Assembly (NCBI GenBank): GCA_900696645.1
Contig: CAADGV010000018.1
Coordinates: forward strand, 1 to 19,689
Direction: 5' to 3'
DNA length: 19,689 nucleotides
Source of the DNA: an uncultured Chlorobiota bacterium
GTDB lineage: Bacteria > Bacteroidota > Ignavibacteria > UBA10030 > UBA6906
The notes below the pieces were generated by a model that worked only from the letters and a program-made list of their open reading frames with translations, did no database searches and was not told the origin of the DNA. The number at the start of each line of letters is the position of its first letter. The stretch's first letter is position 1. Shown piece by piece: positions 8,333 through 15,537 of this stretch. Position numbers and translations under genes: made by a program.

Positions 8333-9313
8333 CTAAACGTTGACGCTTATCCGGCCATCTCTGATTTTTATTTTGAGCTCCTTCATCGAGTCCTTCAAAT
8401 CAAGCTTCATCTTTCCGAGACCCTCCCGCAGTTCCTGCATTTCTTCACGAAAGCGATCGTGTTCTTCGTGCGGGAACAGATCGATGATTACATCATCCGA
8501 ATCGAAATACCGGAAGCTCAAGTCGCGTTCACGTTCGGGAATCGTCAGCGATAGCTTCTGCGTGCTTCCCTTTCGGAGAACCTCGACATCCGCCTTGTCG
8601 CCGCTCTTGTAATCTTCCAGAGCATAATGGATATCGTCAATCCGCCGGATGCTTTCCTTTCCGATCCTGACGATCACATCACCCGCCTTGAATCCGGCCT
8701 TCTCTGCCTCGCTGTCACGCCTGACGCTTTTGACGAGAACGCCTTTGCCATCCGGCGCACCGAAGTACTCGCCTAATTGTTTGTTGAGATTCTCGAGCGT
8801 CAGCCCGTACAGTACCGATGATCGCATCAGCGAGAGAGGCGGCTCAATTCGAAAGCGTGGTGCCACCGGCGTCCGCGGCACGATTGTGAGCGAGCGGGGC
8901 GCCTTGTCGATTGTTACCTTCAGTGATTTCTTCTCTCCGTCCCGAAGCACGGTGACAAACACCTCCTTACCCGGTTTGGTGCTGCGAACTTCGTCGATCA
9001 GGTCGCTGCTGTCGTAGATCTTTTTTCCGTCAAATTCGGTGATAACGTCGCCCTCACGAATGCCCGCAGCTTCAGCGGGACTCTCTTCTTCAACGTTGCG
9101 CACGTAAGCGCCATCTCTCGATTCTAACTTCTTTTTCCGTACAAGACTGGAAGAGATATTCTCGATGGAAACACCGAGCCAACCGCGATCTTTGTCGCTA
9201 ACATAAACGTAGGTTGAGCGGGTTCTCTCCTTTTCATCACCGGGACGAATACTGCACGCAGTGTTGGTGAAGATCGCGGAAAATAAGAATGCAATCAGAA
9301 CTATGGATTTCAT
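8333..9313 (-). CDS. double-PDZ exported protein without protease domain
   Basis: 326-aa protein. The N-terminus is hydrophobic (MKSIVLIAFLFSAIF) and ends in T-N-T-A-C20, a possible but imperfect lipobox. PDZ1 spans about residues 43-138 (G-W-L-G-V-S-I, then G-I-R-E-G-D-V-I-T), and PDZ2 about 168-260 (Y-G-L-T-L, then G-F-K-A-G-D-V-I-V-R-I-G). A charged amphipathic helix follows at about 280-318, possibly a coiled coil. No trypsin-like Ser-His-Asp domain is present, so this is not DegP itself; a periplasmic adaptor or sensor is more likely. The ribosome site AAGGAGGTACGC before ATG is very strong. It is the last gene of the ECF sigma operon, followed by a terminator. PDZ domains bind protein C-termini, so it could sense misfolded outer-membrane proteins (inference). 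Confidence 0.82.
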   Translation of the reverse strand: MKSIVLIAFLFSAIFTNTACSIRPGDEKERTRSTYVYVSDKDRGWLGVSIENISSSLVRKKKLESRDGAYVRNVEEESPAEAAGIREGDVITEFDGKKIYDSSDLIDEVRSTKPGKEVFVTVLRDGEKKSLKVTIDKAPRSLTIVPRTPVAPRFRIEPPLSLMRSSVLYGLTLENLNKQLGEYFGAPDGKGVLVKSVRRDSEAEKAGFKAGDVIVRIGKESIRRIDDIHYALEDYKSGDKADVEVLRKGSTQKLSLTIPERERDLSFRYFDSDDVIIDLFPHEEHDRFREEMQELREGLGKMKLDLKDSMKELKIKIRDGRISVNV

Positions 9314-9337
9314 GCGTACCTCCTTCTTTGCAAAGAG

Positions 9338-9356
9338 GCGAGACAGAGTCCCGCCC
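9338..9356. repeat. GC-rich hairpin repeat copy
   Basis: GGCGAGAC (9338-9345) pairs with GTCCCGCC (9349-9356), with one G-T wobble and a 3-base loop. It lies between the HEAT and PDZ genes. Read on the - strand (GGCGGGAC TCT GTCTCGCC) it closely resembles the hairpin at 19451-19470, so it is probably the same dispersed family. Confidence 0.5.
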
Positions 9357-9367
9357 TTACGTGTTTA

Positions 9368-10483
9368 CTATTTGCCTTTCAAGATTTGCATCAATGCTGC
9401 ACGTGATTTATCGTTGCCGATGCTGCCGAGATAATACACGGCGTCGCTACGCAGATCGTAGTTTTCGTTGGTTGTCGCTACGCGGACGAGAAAATCAACC
9501 GACTTGTCGCTCCCGACGTCCGCAATAGCATACAGAGCGGTTTGCATCTGCTTCTCCTTTTGCTTCGGATATCCGTTGAACAGGGTAATCAGTGCATCGG
9601 TGGATTTGTTCTTATCCCCCCGCAAATTCGCAATCGTATAGAGGGCCGTCATCTGCACATCGTCGCTCGCATCGGATCGGGCAACATCAACAAGCACCGG
9701 CAGCACATCGAATTTCCCGAAGTCGCTTAGCGATTCAAGCGCCGTAATGCGGACAATCTCGGCCTGCGACTTATCGAGCGCGATATCCTTCAGCGTGGTA
9801 AATGCCTCCTTGTCGTTCTCCGATCCGCCGAGTGCACGGATAGCATCCAACTTGATGCGCGTTTGCGGATCGAGATCCTTCGTTTTTAGTCTAAGACTGC
9901 CGGCCGACCACGCAACAGAAGCCCTTGGTGGTCTCGGCGTTCTTCCCACTCGACGATACACGTCGCGCATCGCGAGTTCTGCTTCACGCATTGCCCTCTC
10001 GCTTTCGCGCATCGTTGTGCCGATGCTGTAGGTGTACGAACCGGAGCCCGTTTTGACCTTCAGGTTTTTTCCGTCAGGCGCGACAATCAGGACATTGTCG
10101 TTTATATCGGCAACCGCGTCATCAACATAGCGGCTGTCGGGAAAGTCGCTGATGAACTTCTCGTACGCCGCAAGACCTTTGCCTCTGTTGAGTCGTTTCT
10201 GTGCGTACGCCGACCAGTATGCTGCATCGTCCAGATACTCGCTCTTCTGGAACTTCGTGCTTACCTCGGCGAACTTCTTCAGCGCCTCGTTCCACTTGTC
10301 TGCAAGAATGAATGCGTAACCCTCCTTGTATGTCTTGTACGCAGGGTCTTTCTCGTTCTCCCCTTCACCGGTTGTCATTGCATCAGCAAGCAATGGGCGG
10401 GGCGTGTACACTGCTTGCGCGTTGACCTGTACGTGCACAAGCGCAAGCACAAGGGCTGCAAGAACAATTCGATATCGCTTCAT
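9368..10483 (-). CDS. exported TPR / HEAT-repeat protein
   Basis: 371-aa protein with a signal peptide (cleavage near A22 or A24). Residues 47-125 form TPR-like helices of the outer-membrane-lipoprotein type (W-N-E-A-L-K-K-F, then A-Y-E-K-F-I-S-D-F-P-D-S). A linker contains repeated M-R-E-x-E-R/L-A-M-R. From about 205 to 370 come four to five HEAT-like repeats of roughly 35 residues (A-L-E-S-L-S-D-F-G, A-L-Y-T-I-A-N-L, A-L-Y-A-I-A-D-V-G, A-V-Y-Y-L-G-S-I-G). It starts 8 bases after the anti-sigma stop with AGGAGTCAGT before ATG, so it belongs to the same operon. It is a likely periplasmic protein-interaction scaffold; its partner may be the anti-sigma or PDZ protein (inference). Confidence 0.82.
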   Translation of the reverse strand: MKRYRIVLAALVLALVHVQVNAQAVYTPRPLLADAMTTGEGENEKDPAYKTYKEGYAFILADKWNEALKKFAEVSTKFQKSEYLDDAAYWSAYAQKRLNRGKGLAAYEKFISDFPDSRYVDDAVADINDNVLIVAPDGKNLKVKTGSGSYTYSIGTTMRESERAMREAELAMRDVYRRVGRTPRPPRASVAWSAGSLRLKTKDLDPQTRIKLDAIRALGGSENDKEAFTTLKDIALDKSQAEIVRITALESLSDFGKFDVLPVLVDVARSDASDDVQMTALYTIANLRGDKNKSTDALITLFNGYPKQKEKQMQTALYAIADVGSDKSVDFLVRVATTNENYDLRSDAVYYLGSIGNDKSRAALMQILKGK

Positions 10484-10491
10484 ACTGACTC

Positions 10492-11304
10492 CTAATAGAT
10501 TCTGTCGGTTACACTCGATTGACTTGTATCGTACGACGCAGCCGCCATCCTGATTTTGAACAATAGATTCTCCTGACGGATGCCACTCCGGATAAGTTCG
10601 ACGTTCGGGAGATCATTGGTTTCTTCAAGATTGGCAAGCTCGATCATGATCTTTTCAAGATCACGAATCAGGCGCGCAGAACGCCCGTCAAGGGGCTGCT
10701 GTTGCAGGAGACGTGCCTCGTGTACAAGACTGCGTGAAACCGATCGTTCGTCGCTGAGATCAATGTTCGGCTCGTCTTCCGTTCTCATGTTGGCAATGCC
10801 AACCAACAATGTCTTCGACTTGCGGAAATAGTCGCTGATGCGCTGGTGGGACTCGTTTGCAGTTGGAATGATTCGCGCCTCTTCAGACATATCCTCCTTT
10901 TCGGCAACGTGTATCGGGGCTTCAAACTGCGGTCGGAAGAAGAACACGGCAATCCCCATAACAGCAAGCGCTGCTCCTGCGCTGTACACATAAGCAGGGC
11001 GGAACGCCACGAACGAGCGAACACGATCAACCAACGCCGAGAACACTCCCGTCCTTGACTTTCGCTCACCACGAATGTCACGTTGAACGTTCATTGCGAG
11101 CGAATGCCAGAACATCGCATCCCGTTCATCTGCCGGTTGAGATGAGGGATGCGGAAGAACTGCGAGAGTCTTCTGCAACCCGGCTAACTCATCCGCACAT
11201 TGCCTGCACGCTGCAAGATGTTGCGCAACTGCGTTCCGGTCGGCGTCGCTCAGTTCGTTGTGAAGAAAATCGTACAACACATTCTGAACATCTGAGTGTC
11301 TCAT
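10492..11304 (-). CDS. zinc-finger (zf-HC2) membrane anti-sigma factor
   Basis: 270-aa anti-sigma factor. The frame is open further upstream, but the ATG at 11304 is chosen because it overlaps the sigma stop as ATGA and has a textbook AGGAGGAATTGGC ribosome site, indicating translational coupling. The N-terminal zinc-binding anti-sigma domain has H29-x3-C33-x2-C36, followed by one transmembrane helix at about 102-122 (V-Y-S-A-G-A-A-L-A-V-M-G-I-A-V-F-F-F). A periplasmic domain of about 145 residues is largely helical and charged, with no recognised sensor fold. It should hold the ECF sigma factor inactive at the inner membrane until an envelope signal releases it; release by proteolysis is typical of the group but not shown here. 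Confidence 0.9.
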   Translation of the reverse strand: MRHSDVQNVLYDFLHNELSDADRNAVAQHLAACRQCADELAGLQKTLAVLPHPSSQPADERDAMFWHSLAMNVQRDIRGERKSRTGVFSALVDRVRSFVAFRPAYVYSAGAALAVMGIAVFFFRPQFEAPIHVAEKEDMSEEARIIPTANESHQRISDYFRKSKTLLVGIANMRTEDEPNIDLSDERSVSRSLVHEARLLQQQPLDGRSARLIRDLEKIMIELANLEETNDLPNVELIRSGIRQENLLFKIRMAAASYDTSQSSVTDRIY

Positions 11305-11888
11305 GCCAATTCCTCCTGCAAGTGTTCGAGCTTGCTTCTCATCTTTTTTAATCCTCGAAATAAATGTGTTTTCACCGTCCCCTCCGAGCATTGCAGAATG
11401 TCGCTTACCTGCCGGGTGGAAAGCCCGTTCAAGTGCCGCAGAATCACCACCGCCCGTTGCAGCGTCGGCAATTCGTGCAATGCCTGCTCTATGTATGCCT
11501 GTTGTTCTTTCACAACAATCTCTTCGTGATGGTCACACTCAACGCCGCCTCTCACTTCTTCCAGCGGCACGTGACGTTGAACCCGGTTCTTGTCAAGTCG
11601 CTTTCTTGTCAAAGCCACGTTCACCACAATGCGATGAAGCCACGTACTGAATTCCGCATCACCCCGAAACGACGGCAGCGCCGCGTGCACTTTCACGAAC
11701 GCCTCCTGTGTCACATCTTCCGCACTGTCGTGATCGCCTGTGAACCGGTACGCAATGTTGTACGCATGTCTGATGTACCGATCCATAAGAAGACGGAATG
11801 CTTCGCCGTCTCCTTTCGTTGCGTGTTGGATAAGTTGCTGTTCGCCACGCTCTCGCGCCGGCGGAACGGGCTGTTCAGCAGCCGCCAT
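11301..11888 (-). CDS. ECF-family RNA polymerase sigma factor (RpoE-like)
   Basis: 195-aa extracytoplasmic-function sigma factor. Region 2 spans about residues 28-95 with D-R-Y-I-R-H-A-Y-N-I-A, A-E-D-V-T-Q-E-A-F-V-K-V and F-S-T-W-L-H-R-I-V-V-N. Region 4 spans about 132-188 with L-P-T-L-Q-R-A-V-V-I-L-R and the helix-turn-helix G-L-S-T-R-Q-V-S-D-I-L-Q-C-S-E-G-T-V-K-T-H. Region 3 is absent, as expected for ECF. It heads a four-gene unit with its anti-sigma factor, a HEAT protein and a PDZ protein. A short dyad and a possible AAC-N18-GTC pair upstream could be an autoregulated promoter, but this is weak. Confidence 0.93.
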   Translation of the reverse strand: MAAAEQPVPPARERGEQQLIQHATKGDGEAFRLLMDRYIRHAYNIAYRFTGDHDSAEDVTQEAFVKVHAALPSFRGDAEFSTWLHRIVVNVALTRKRLDKNRVQRHVPLEEVRGGVECDHHEEIVVKEQQAYIEQALHELPTLQRAVVILRHLNGLSTRQVSDILQCSEGTVKTHLFRGLKKMRSKLEHLQEELA

Positions 11889-11916
11889 CGGTATTCCGTA
11901 ATTTCTGATGATTAGA

Positions 11917-11939
11917 CAACCGGATGTTCCGGCTGGTTG
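11917..11939. promoter_or_regulatory. dyad upstream of the ECF sigma gene
   Basis: In the 188-base gap before the sigma gene, CCGGA (11920-11924) and TCCGG (11928-11932) form a perfect short dyad with a 3-base centre. CAACC (11917-11921) and GGTTG (11935-11939) add an outer alternative pairing. On the - strand an AAC, 18 bases, GTCTAA arrangement overlaps it, loosely like an ECF promoter. The rest of the gap (11940-12076) shows nothing I can name. Confidence 0.25.
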
Positions 11940-12076
11940 ACAAGCGGCGTTCGGAAAAATCGCCTCCGGTAGAGGATACGAATTCTGAGGGGGTGGGTTA
12001 CAATCGGGAATCTGAGCGCGAATTCACGCCAGTAACTCTAATTCTGGCAAGCATGCCAAGTCGCCTTGAAAGCAAA

Positions 12077-12643
12077 TCACTGGAAATTCATGTAAAACAC
12101 CCAGTACAGTAGCGGGATTAGCACGCCAATCCCGACAAGCCACTTGCCGCGGCCCAAAATGCCGGTTGGACCTTTTAGCATGAAAATCCCTGTAATTGCC
12201 ATCAGAATGAGTGCGACGGCAAACAAATCGGCGATGATCGTCCAGGCTTTTTTAGGGGCGTTGACGTGAAGCTGGTTCATTTCGAAAAGAACCCGTCGGG
12301 GACGGGTTGATTCAACCAGAACATTCCCCGTCGGCAAGTCTATCGAGTAAGTCTTCTTATCGTAGAAGAGTTGCAGCGTCTCGGGGTCGGGACGGAATGT
12401 GTTTTTCGGATCTTGAGTGAGATTGAGTTTGGAGATTGCTTCGGCAACTATCGCTTCACGGTCGGCGGCTGTGATGGGCGATATCGTAACCATCTCTTTC
12501 TCGATTTTGTAGTTCGGATTCCAGTCAGCAATGTGGTTTACCGCGAGACCCGAGATTCCGTAGATCAACGTCATAGCAACAACAATGTAGCCGATGTCGC
12601 GATGAAGGATATTGTTCCATTTACGCCATTTGAATTCAGCCAT
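12077..12643 (-). CDS. PepSY-type transmembrane protein (short PepSY_TM-like)
   Basis: 188-aa membrane protein. The ATG at 12643 is preferred over the TTG at 12652 because GGGAG lies 9 bases before it. There are three hydrophobic helices: about 16-36 (D-I-G-Y-I-V-V-A-M-T-L-I-Y-G-I-S-G-L-A-V-N-H), 134-156 and 168-186. A soluble PepSY-like loop lies between helices 1 and 2. Conserved-looking histidines H14, H37 and H126 flank helices 1 and 2, as in PepSY-associated membrane proteins linked to heme or iron reduction. The family is known, but this short form has no defined function. It lies downstream of a terminator that follows the DUF4920 gene, so it may be transcribed separately. A role in the redox cluster next door is inference. 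Confidence 0.75.
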   Translation of the reverse strand: MAEFKWRKWNNILHRDIGYIVVAMTLIYGISGLAVNHIADWNPNYKIEKEMVTISPITAADREAIVAEAISKLNLTQDPKNTFRPDPETLQLFYDKKTYSIDLPTGNVLVESTRPRRVLFEMNQLHVNAPKKAWTIIADLFAVALILMAITGIFMLKGPTGILGRGKWLVGIGVLIPLLYWVFYMNFQ

Positions 12644-12666
12644 GCAAATCAACTCCCGAAAAAGAC

Positions 12667-12755
12667 TTCAACACGAAGGCACTAAGAACCACCAAGGTTC
12701 ACGAAGTTCCTTTGTGCTACTTCGGACACCTTTGCGGCTTTGTGCTGAAAAGATG
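12667..12755. repeat. imperfect palindrome, REP-like repeat
   Basis: The left arm CACGAAGGCACTAAG (from about 12673) matches, imperfectly, the reverse complement of the right arm CTTTGCGGCTTTGTGC (to about 12754). Inner pieces (acgaagttcctttgtg) continue the symmetry. It sits between the DUF4920 terminator and the PepSY gene. The wording (ACACRAAGGCACNAAG, then CTTTGTGC) resembles the element at 6487-6546. Confidence 0.5.
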
Positions 12756-12761
12756 AGGGGA

Positions 12762-12806
12762 ATAGAAAAGGCCGCAGCGGCATCAAGCAAAACATCACTG
12801 CGGCCT
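12762..12806 (-). terminator. rho-independent terminator after the DUF4920 gene
   Basis: Perfect 9-bp arms AGGCCGCAG and CTGCGGCCT (+ strand 12769-12777 and 12798-12806) enclose a 20-base loop. On the - strand the second arm is followed by TTTTCTATT. It lies 28 bases past the stop of the DUF4920 gene and marks the end of the redox operon. Confidence 0.75.
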
Positions 12807-12833
12807 AAGAACGGAAATCCGCAATCGCCAAGC

Positions 12834-13301
12834 CTACTTTATCACAGCGCCTTCGCCCTTGATCTGTACGACAGTCTTGGGGCCTTTGACGGTTGAAGGA
12901 TCAAATTCCTCGCCCTGCTCTTCCGCGTGATGTTTCCCCTGCTCGATGAGTTCTTCAACCGTGTACTTCTTCACCGAAATGACACCCTCGGCGAGGGCTG
13001 TCTTCCCTTTTGCATCCATCGGAAACACGATCACGCCGTCGTCAACTTTGAAGCGGATGGATTCGAATTCCTTGTCGCTCGCTACCTTGATCCAGCAGCC
13101 GCGGTTTGCGCAGACGTCAACAACTGCGCCTTCAACAAGGACTTTCTTGCCGTCATATTGTTCGGGATTGGCAAGAATGTCGGAGACTTTCGTTTTCTCC
13201 TTCAACGTCAACTTCTTGCCGTAGTTTTTTGGGCCGGCGATTGCTATCGAGCCAATCAGTACCAGAATCGCGGCAATTGATAGAACGTGTCTATGAGTCA
13301 C
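12834..13301 (-). CDS. DUF4920 exported protein
   Basis: 155-aa protein with a signal peptide (I-A-A-I-L-V-L-I-G-S-I-A-I-A, cleavage near A22). The start is GTG at 13301, with AAGGAAAA upstream. The core matches DUF4920, a small OB-like periplasmic fold: V-S-D-I-L-A-N-P-E-Q-Y-D-G-K-K-V-L-V-E-G, then V-D-V-C64-A-N-R-G-C69-W-I-K-V. The C-x4-C-W pair could bind a metal or form a disulfide, and H124-H125 near the C-terminal region are further candidate ligands. It follows the FA2H-like gene by 51 bases and is followed by a clear terminator. Function unknown. In this setting a periplasmic metal or redox role is plausible but unproven. Confidence 0.82.
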   Translation of the reverse strand: MTHRHVLSIAAILVLIGSIAIAGPKNYGKKLTLKEKTKVSDILANPEQYDGKKVLVEGAVVDVCANRGCWIKVASDKEFESIRFKVDDGVIVFPMDAKGKTALAEGVISVKKYTVEELIEQGKHHAEEQGEEFDPSTVKGPKTVVQIKGEGAVIK

Positions 13302-13352
13302 TTGATTTTCCTTTTCTTATGAATGAAGAATACAGAAATGTACAACAGAACC

Positions 13353-13991
13353 TTATGCTTCGACCGTTTCTTTTTCCTTCGACGCCGTCGTCCCGAACAC
13401 GTAGTCCCAAATCGGAGAACTTACCCCAAATCGCGTGTGCGGGTCTTGATAGTGGTGGAGCATGTGATATTGCTTCAACCACAACCAGCCCGATGACTTC
13501 AGCGCAAAGTGATGCGATGCATAATGCCACGAGTCATAAATCATGTAGCCGAGAATGAAACCCGCGAAGAAAGGCGCCGTCATGCCGACACCGAGCACCG
13601 CAACAAACAGATAGTAGAACAGCATTGCCAGGGGAATGCTCACAACGGGCGGCATCACGAGACGAAGCGAATCGTTCGGGTAGTCATGGTGAACGCCGTG
13701 CATCATGAAATGGAGGTACTTCCCCCATTCCGATGTCGGCTCGTAGTGGAACACGAACCGATGCAGCAAGTACTCGGCAAGCGTCCAGAAAAATAATCCC
13801 GCAAAAAACAATCCGACAATACCGGCATTTGTCATCGAAGGATTAATGGATGCCTGATACAGAAAATACACCATCACCGGGATGTAGACAATCAGCGGTA
13901 CGCTCGGATGGACGTGTGAGAAGAATTCGAGAAAATTGCTTTTGAAAAGCCGGGCCGACTCATCTTTATTGGATACATAGAGTTTAGACAT
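13353..13991 (-). CDS. FA2H-like fatty-acid hydroxylase (sterol desaturase superfamily)
   Basis: 212-aa membrane di-iron hydroxylase. The ATG at 13991 is chosen for its GGAGGTG ribosome site. Histidine clusters appear in the family order: H77-R-F-V-F-H82, H98-G-V-H101-H102-D, H156-Y-A-S-H160-H161, H176-M-L-H179-H180 and H185. The blocks M-H-G-V-H-H-x-x-P-N-D-S-L-R-L-V-M-P-P-V and F-G-V-S-S-P-I-W-D-Y-V-F-G-T resemble eukaryotic fatty acid 2-hydroxylase (FA2H/Scs7) more than C4-sterol oxidases. Unlike FA2H there is no cytochrome b5 domain, so electrons must come from elsewhere. Hydrophobic helices lie at about 31-47, 56-75, 114-135 and 138-153. The likely substrate is a long-chain fatty acyl or sphingolipid acyl chain (inference). 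It follows the polyferredoxin gene. Confidence 0.88.
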   Translation of the reverse strand: MSKLYVSNKDESARLFKSNFLEFFSHVHPSVPLIVYIPVMVYFLYQASINPSMTNAGIVGLFFAGLFFWTLAEYLLHRFVFHYEPTSEWGKYLHFMMHGVHHDYPNDSLRLVMPPVVSIPLAMLFYYLFVAVLGVGMTAPFFAGFILGYMIYDSWHYASHHFALKSSGWLWLKQYHMLHHYQDPHTRFGVSSPIWDYVFGTTASKEKETVEA

Positions 13992-14030
13992 ACTCACACC
14001 TCCAGACTTATTTCCTTCAAAGACCTGCCG

Positions 14031-14062
14031 TAAAGATATGCAAAACGAGAGAAATACTCAAT
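14031..14062 (-). promoter_or_regulatory. possible Bacteroidota-type promoter for the FA2H-like gene
   Basis: Read on the - strand: ATTG (14062-14059), a 20-base spacer, then TATCTTTA (14038-14031). This approximates TTTG-N19/20-TAnnTTTG and would start RNA about 35 bases before the ATG at 13991. The other bases of the 117-base gap show no hairpin. Confidence 0.4.
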
Positions 14063-14108
14063 CTTCCAAAGGCAACCAAACACTTGTGTTTCGAGGATTC
14101 AAGCGAAG

Positions 14109-15353
14109 CTAGTCGTTTGGCCCGTAGGCCGGAACATCGCCGCGGAAATGGTTGTAAACGGGTTTGTCAAGTTCCTGGAATCGCCGCTGGTATTCCTCCC
14201 GGCTGATTGCGTTCTGCCAGTTTCCGGTGAGCATTGCAAGTCCCGTAATCGCAACAAATACTCCGGCCACCAACGTTCCGTACACCCAGGTCGGAACGGC
14301 GTTCTTGCTTCTTGCGCCGACACGAACGTCAAGCGTGTTCTTTGCCGGACATGCCTGCACACACAGCATGCAACTCATGCACTCGTCGCTCCAGACGCGT
14401 CCCGTCGGGCTGTTCTTTCTCAGATTTCCAATCTTGTGAACCTTAATGTTTGATGGACACGCTTTCGTGCACAATTCACAGTCGATGCAAGTTGACTTGT
14501 TGCGCGTGATTTTCAGCGGACTCAACCATCCGGCAATACCTAACAATGCCCCGTACGGACAGAGAAATCTGCACCAAAAGTTCTTGATGAAAATGGAAAA
14601 CACCATCAGAATGATAATCGTCCAGAGGGCAAATGTCGAGATGTCTGCGAAAAACAAATACATCTTGATATCCGCAACTTTGTTGTACGGACTGTAGATG
14701 AAGTTTTCGAGACTGAACAAATCCATCTGCCAGATGGCGTTGACGAAGAAGTAGAGAAGAAGATATTTGAGTGAACGGAGAGGATAATCTAACCAGCGCC
14801 AGACTGTGAAGTTCCGTTTGAAGATTTTTTTCCCCAACATCCACAACGATTCGCTCAGCGTACCGATCGGGCACAGCCAACTGCAGAACGATTTGCGCAA
14901 CGCAATACTTGCGCCGATGATGGCAAGAAGAATAAATACCGACGATGGATGTATGTTGTTGAGAGAGCCCGAGAGAATCCAATGCTTCAAGCTCATCAGC
15001 GCGCTGATGGGAAGAAACCCTTCAACGCCGGGCGGGCGCTCGAAGTAGGGCGCTGTTCCACCCGACATTCCCCATTGCATGAAGAGATAGAACTCGATGC
15101 CGATCCAGATGCACAGCAACACAAACGCAAGTTGTACGGCGGAACGCTGAAATTGCGAATCTTCCTTCAGCCGCAGCAACAGGCGTCTGTACAACGAAGG
15201 TTCGGCGGAATAGTTGATCTTCTCTTTCCGCAACTCCCGAGGCAGTTTCTTGATATTTTTTTTCGGGTCGGACTTTCGGGCAAGCTCAACAATATCAACG
15301 GATTCCGTCGCCTTTTCGGCCGTTATTGTTGCTCCTAAATTCTCTATTCTCAT
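14109..15353 (-). CDS. membrane polyferredoxin, NapH/CcoG/NosR-like 4Fe-4S protein
   Basis: 414-aa inner-membrane iron-sulfur protein. The frame is open up to 15497 (TTG), but that extension overlaps promoter-like sequence, so the ATG at 15353 is chosen; its ribosome site is weak (AGG). After a charged N-terminal cytosolic segment come about five membrane helices, starting near residue 70. Two C-x3-C-P motifs sit at membrane edges: C157-S-W-L-C161-P and C261-R-F-L-C265-P, the hallmark of NapH/NosR/CcoG proteins. Two ferredoxin [4Fe-4S] sites follow: C289-C292-C295-C299-P and C325-C328-C331-C335-P. A final helix lies at about 355-375. Such proteins pass electrons across or along the membrane. 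Here the partner may be the downstream di-iron hydroxylase (inference). CcoG (copper handling) is the main alternative. Confidence 0.85.
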   Translation of the reverse strand: MRIENLGATITAEKATESVDIVELARKSDPKKNIKKLPRELRKEKINYSAEPSLYRRLLLRLKEDSQFQRSAVQLAFVLLCIWIGIEFYLFMQWGMSGGTAPYFERPPGVEGFLPISALMSLKHWILSGSLNNIHPSSVFILLAIIGASIALRKSFCSWLCPIGTLSESLWMLGKKIFKRNFTVWRWLDYPLRSLKYLLLYFFVNAIWQMDLFSLENFIYSPYNKVADIKMYLFFADISTFALWTIIILMVFSIFIKNFWCRFLCPYGALLGIAGWLSPLKITRNKSTCIDCELCTKACPSNIKVHKIGNLRKNSPTGRVWSDECMSCMLCVQACPAKNTLDVRVGARSKNAVPTWVYGTLVAGVFVAITGLAMLTGNWQNAISREEYQRRFQELDKPVYNHFRGDVPAYGPND

Positions 15354-15495
15354 AGCCTGATTTCCCGTTCTCAGATTTGCGAAATCATGCCGGAAATCTT
15401 CAATCCCGGTGCATTTTTCGCCTCCAATCTTCAACACTGTATGGTACTGCAAGCCTGATGCCAATTCAGATGAATTTATCTTATTTGTGCGCGTC

Positions 15496-15537
15496 AAAAA
15501 ACGGCTCAGGATCGGGCTGAACGATACTCCGTTTTTT
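15496..15537 (-). terminator. terminator or attenuator hairpin between rrf2-type gene and polyferredoxin gene
   Basis: Arms AAAAAACGG (15496-15504) and CCGTTTTTT (15529-15537) are perfectly complementary. An inner TCAG/CTGA stem (15506-15509 with 15517-15520) shortens the loop. Read on the - strand, the hairpin covers the last codons and stop of the Rrf2 gene and ends in a T-run. The final T-run then reads into TTGACG, a possible -35 for the next gene. Confidence 0.5.

Noticed and set aside
11364-11915. 183-codon open frame on the + strand opposite the ECF sigma factor
   Set aside because: The sigma factor is certain from regions 2 and 4, and the + frame shows no motif or ribosome site.
15354-15497. 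N-terminal extension of the polyferredoxin from a TTG at 15497
   Set aside because: The extension begins right at the hairpin and a TTGACG element, has no ribosome site, and the family does not require it.
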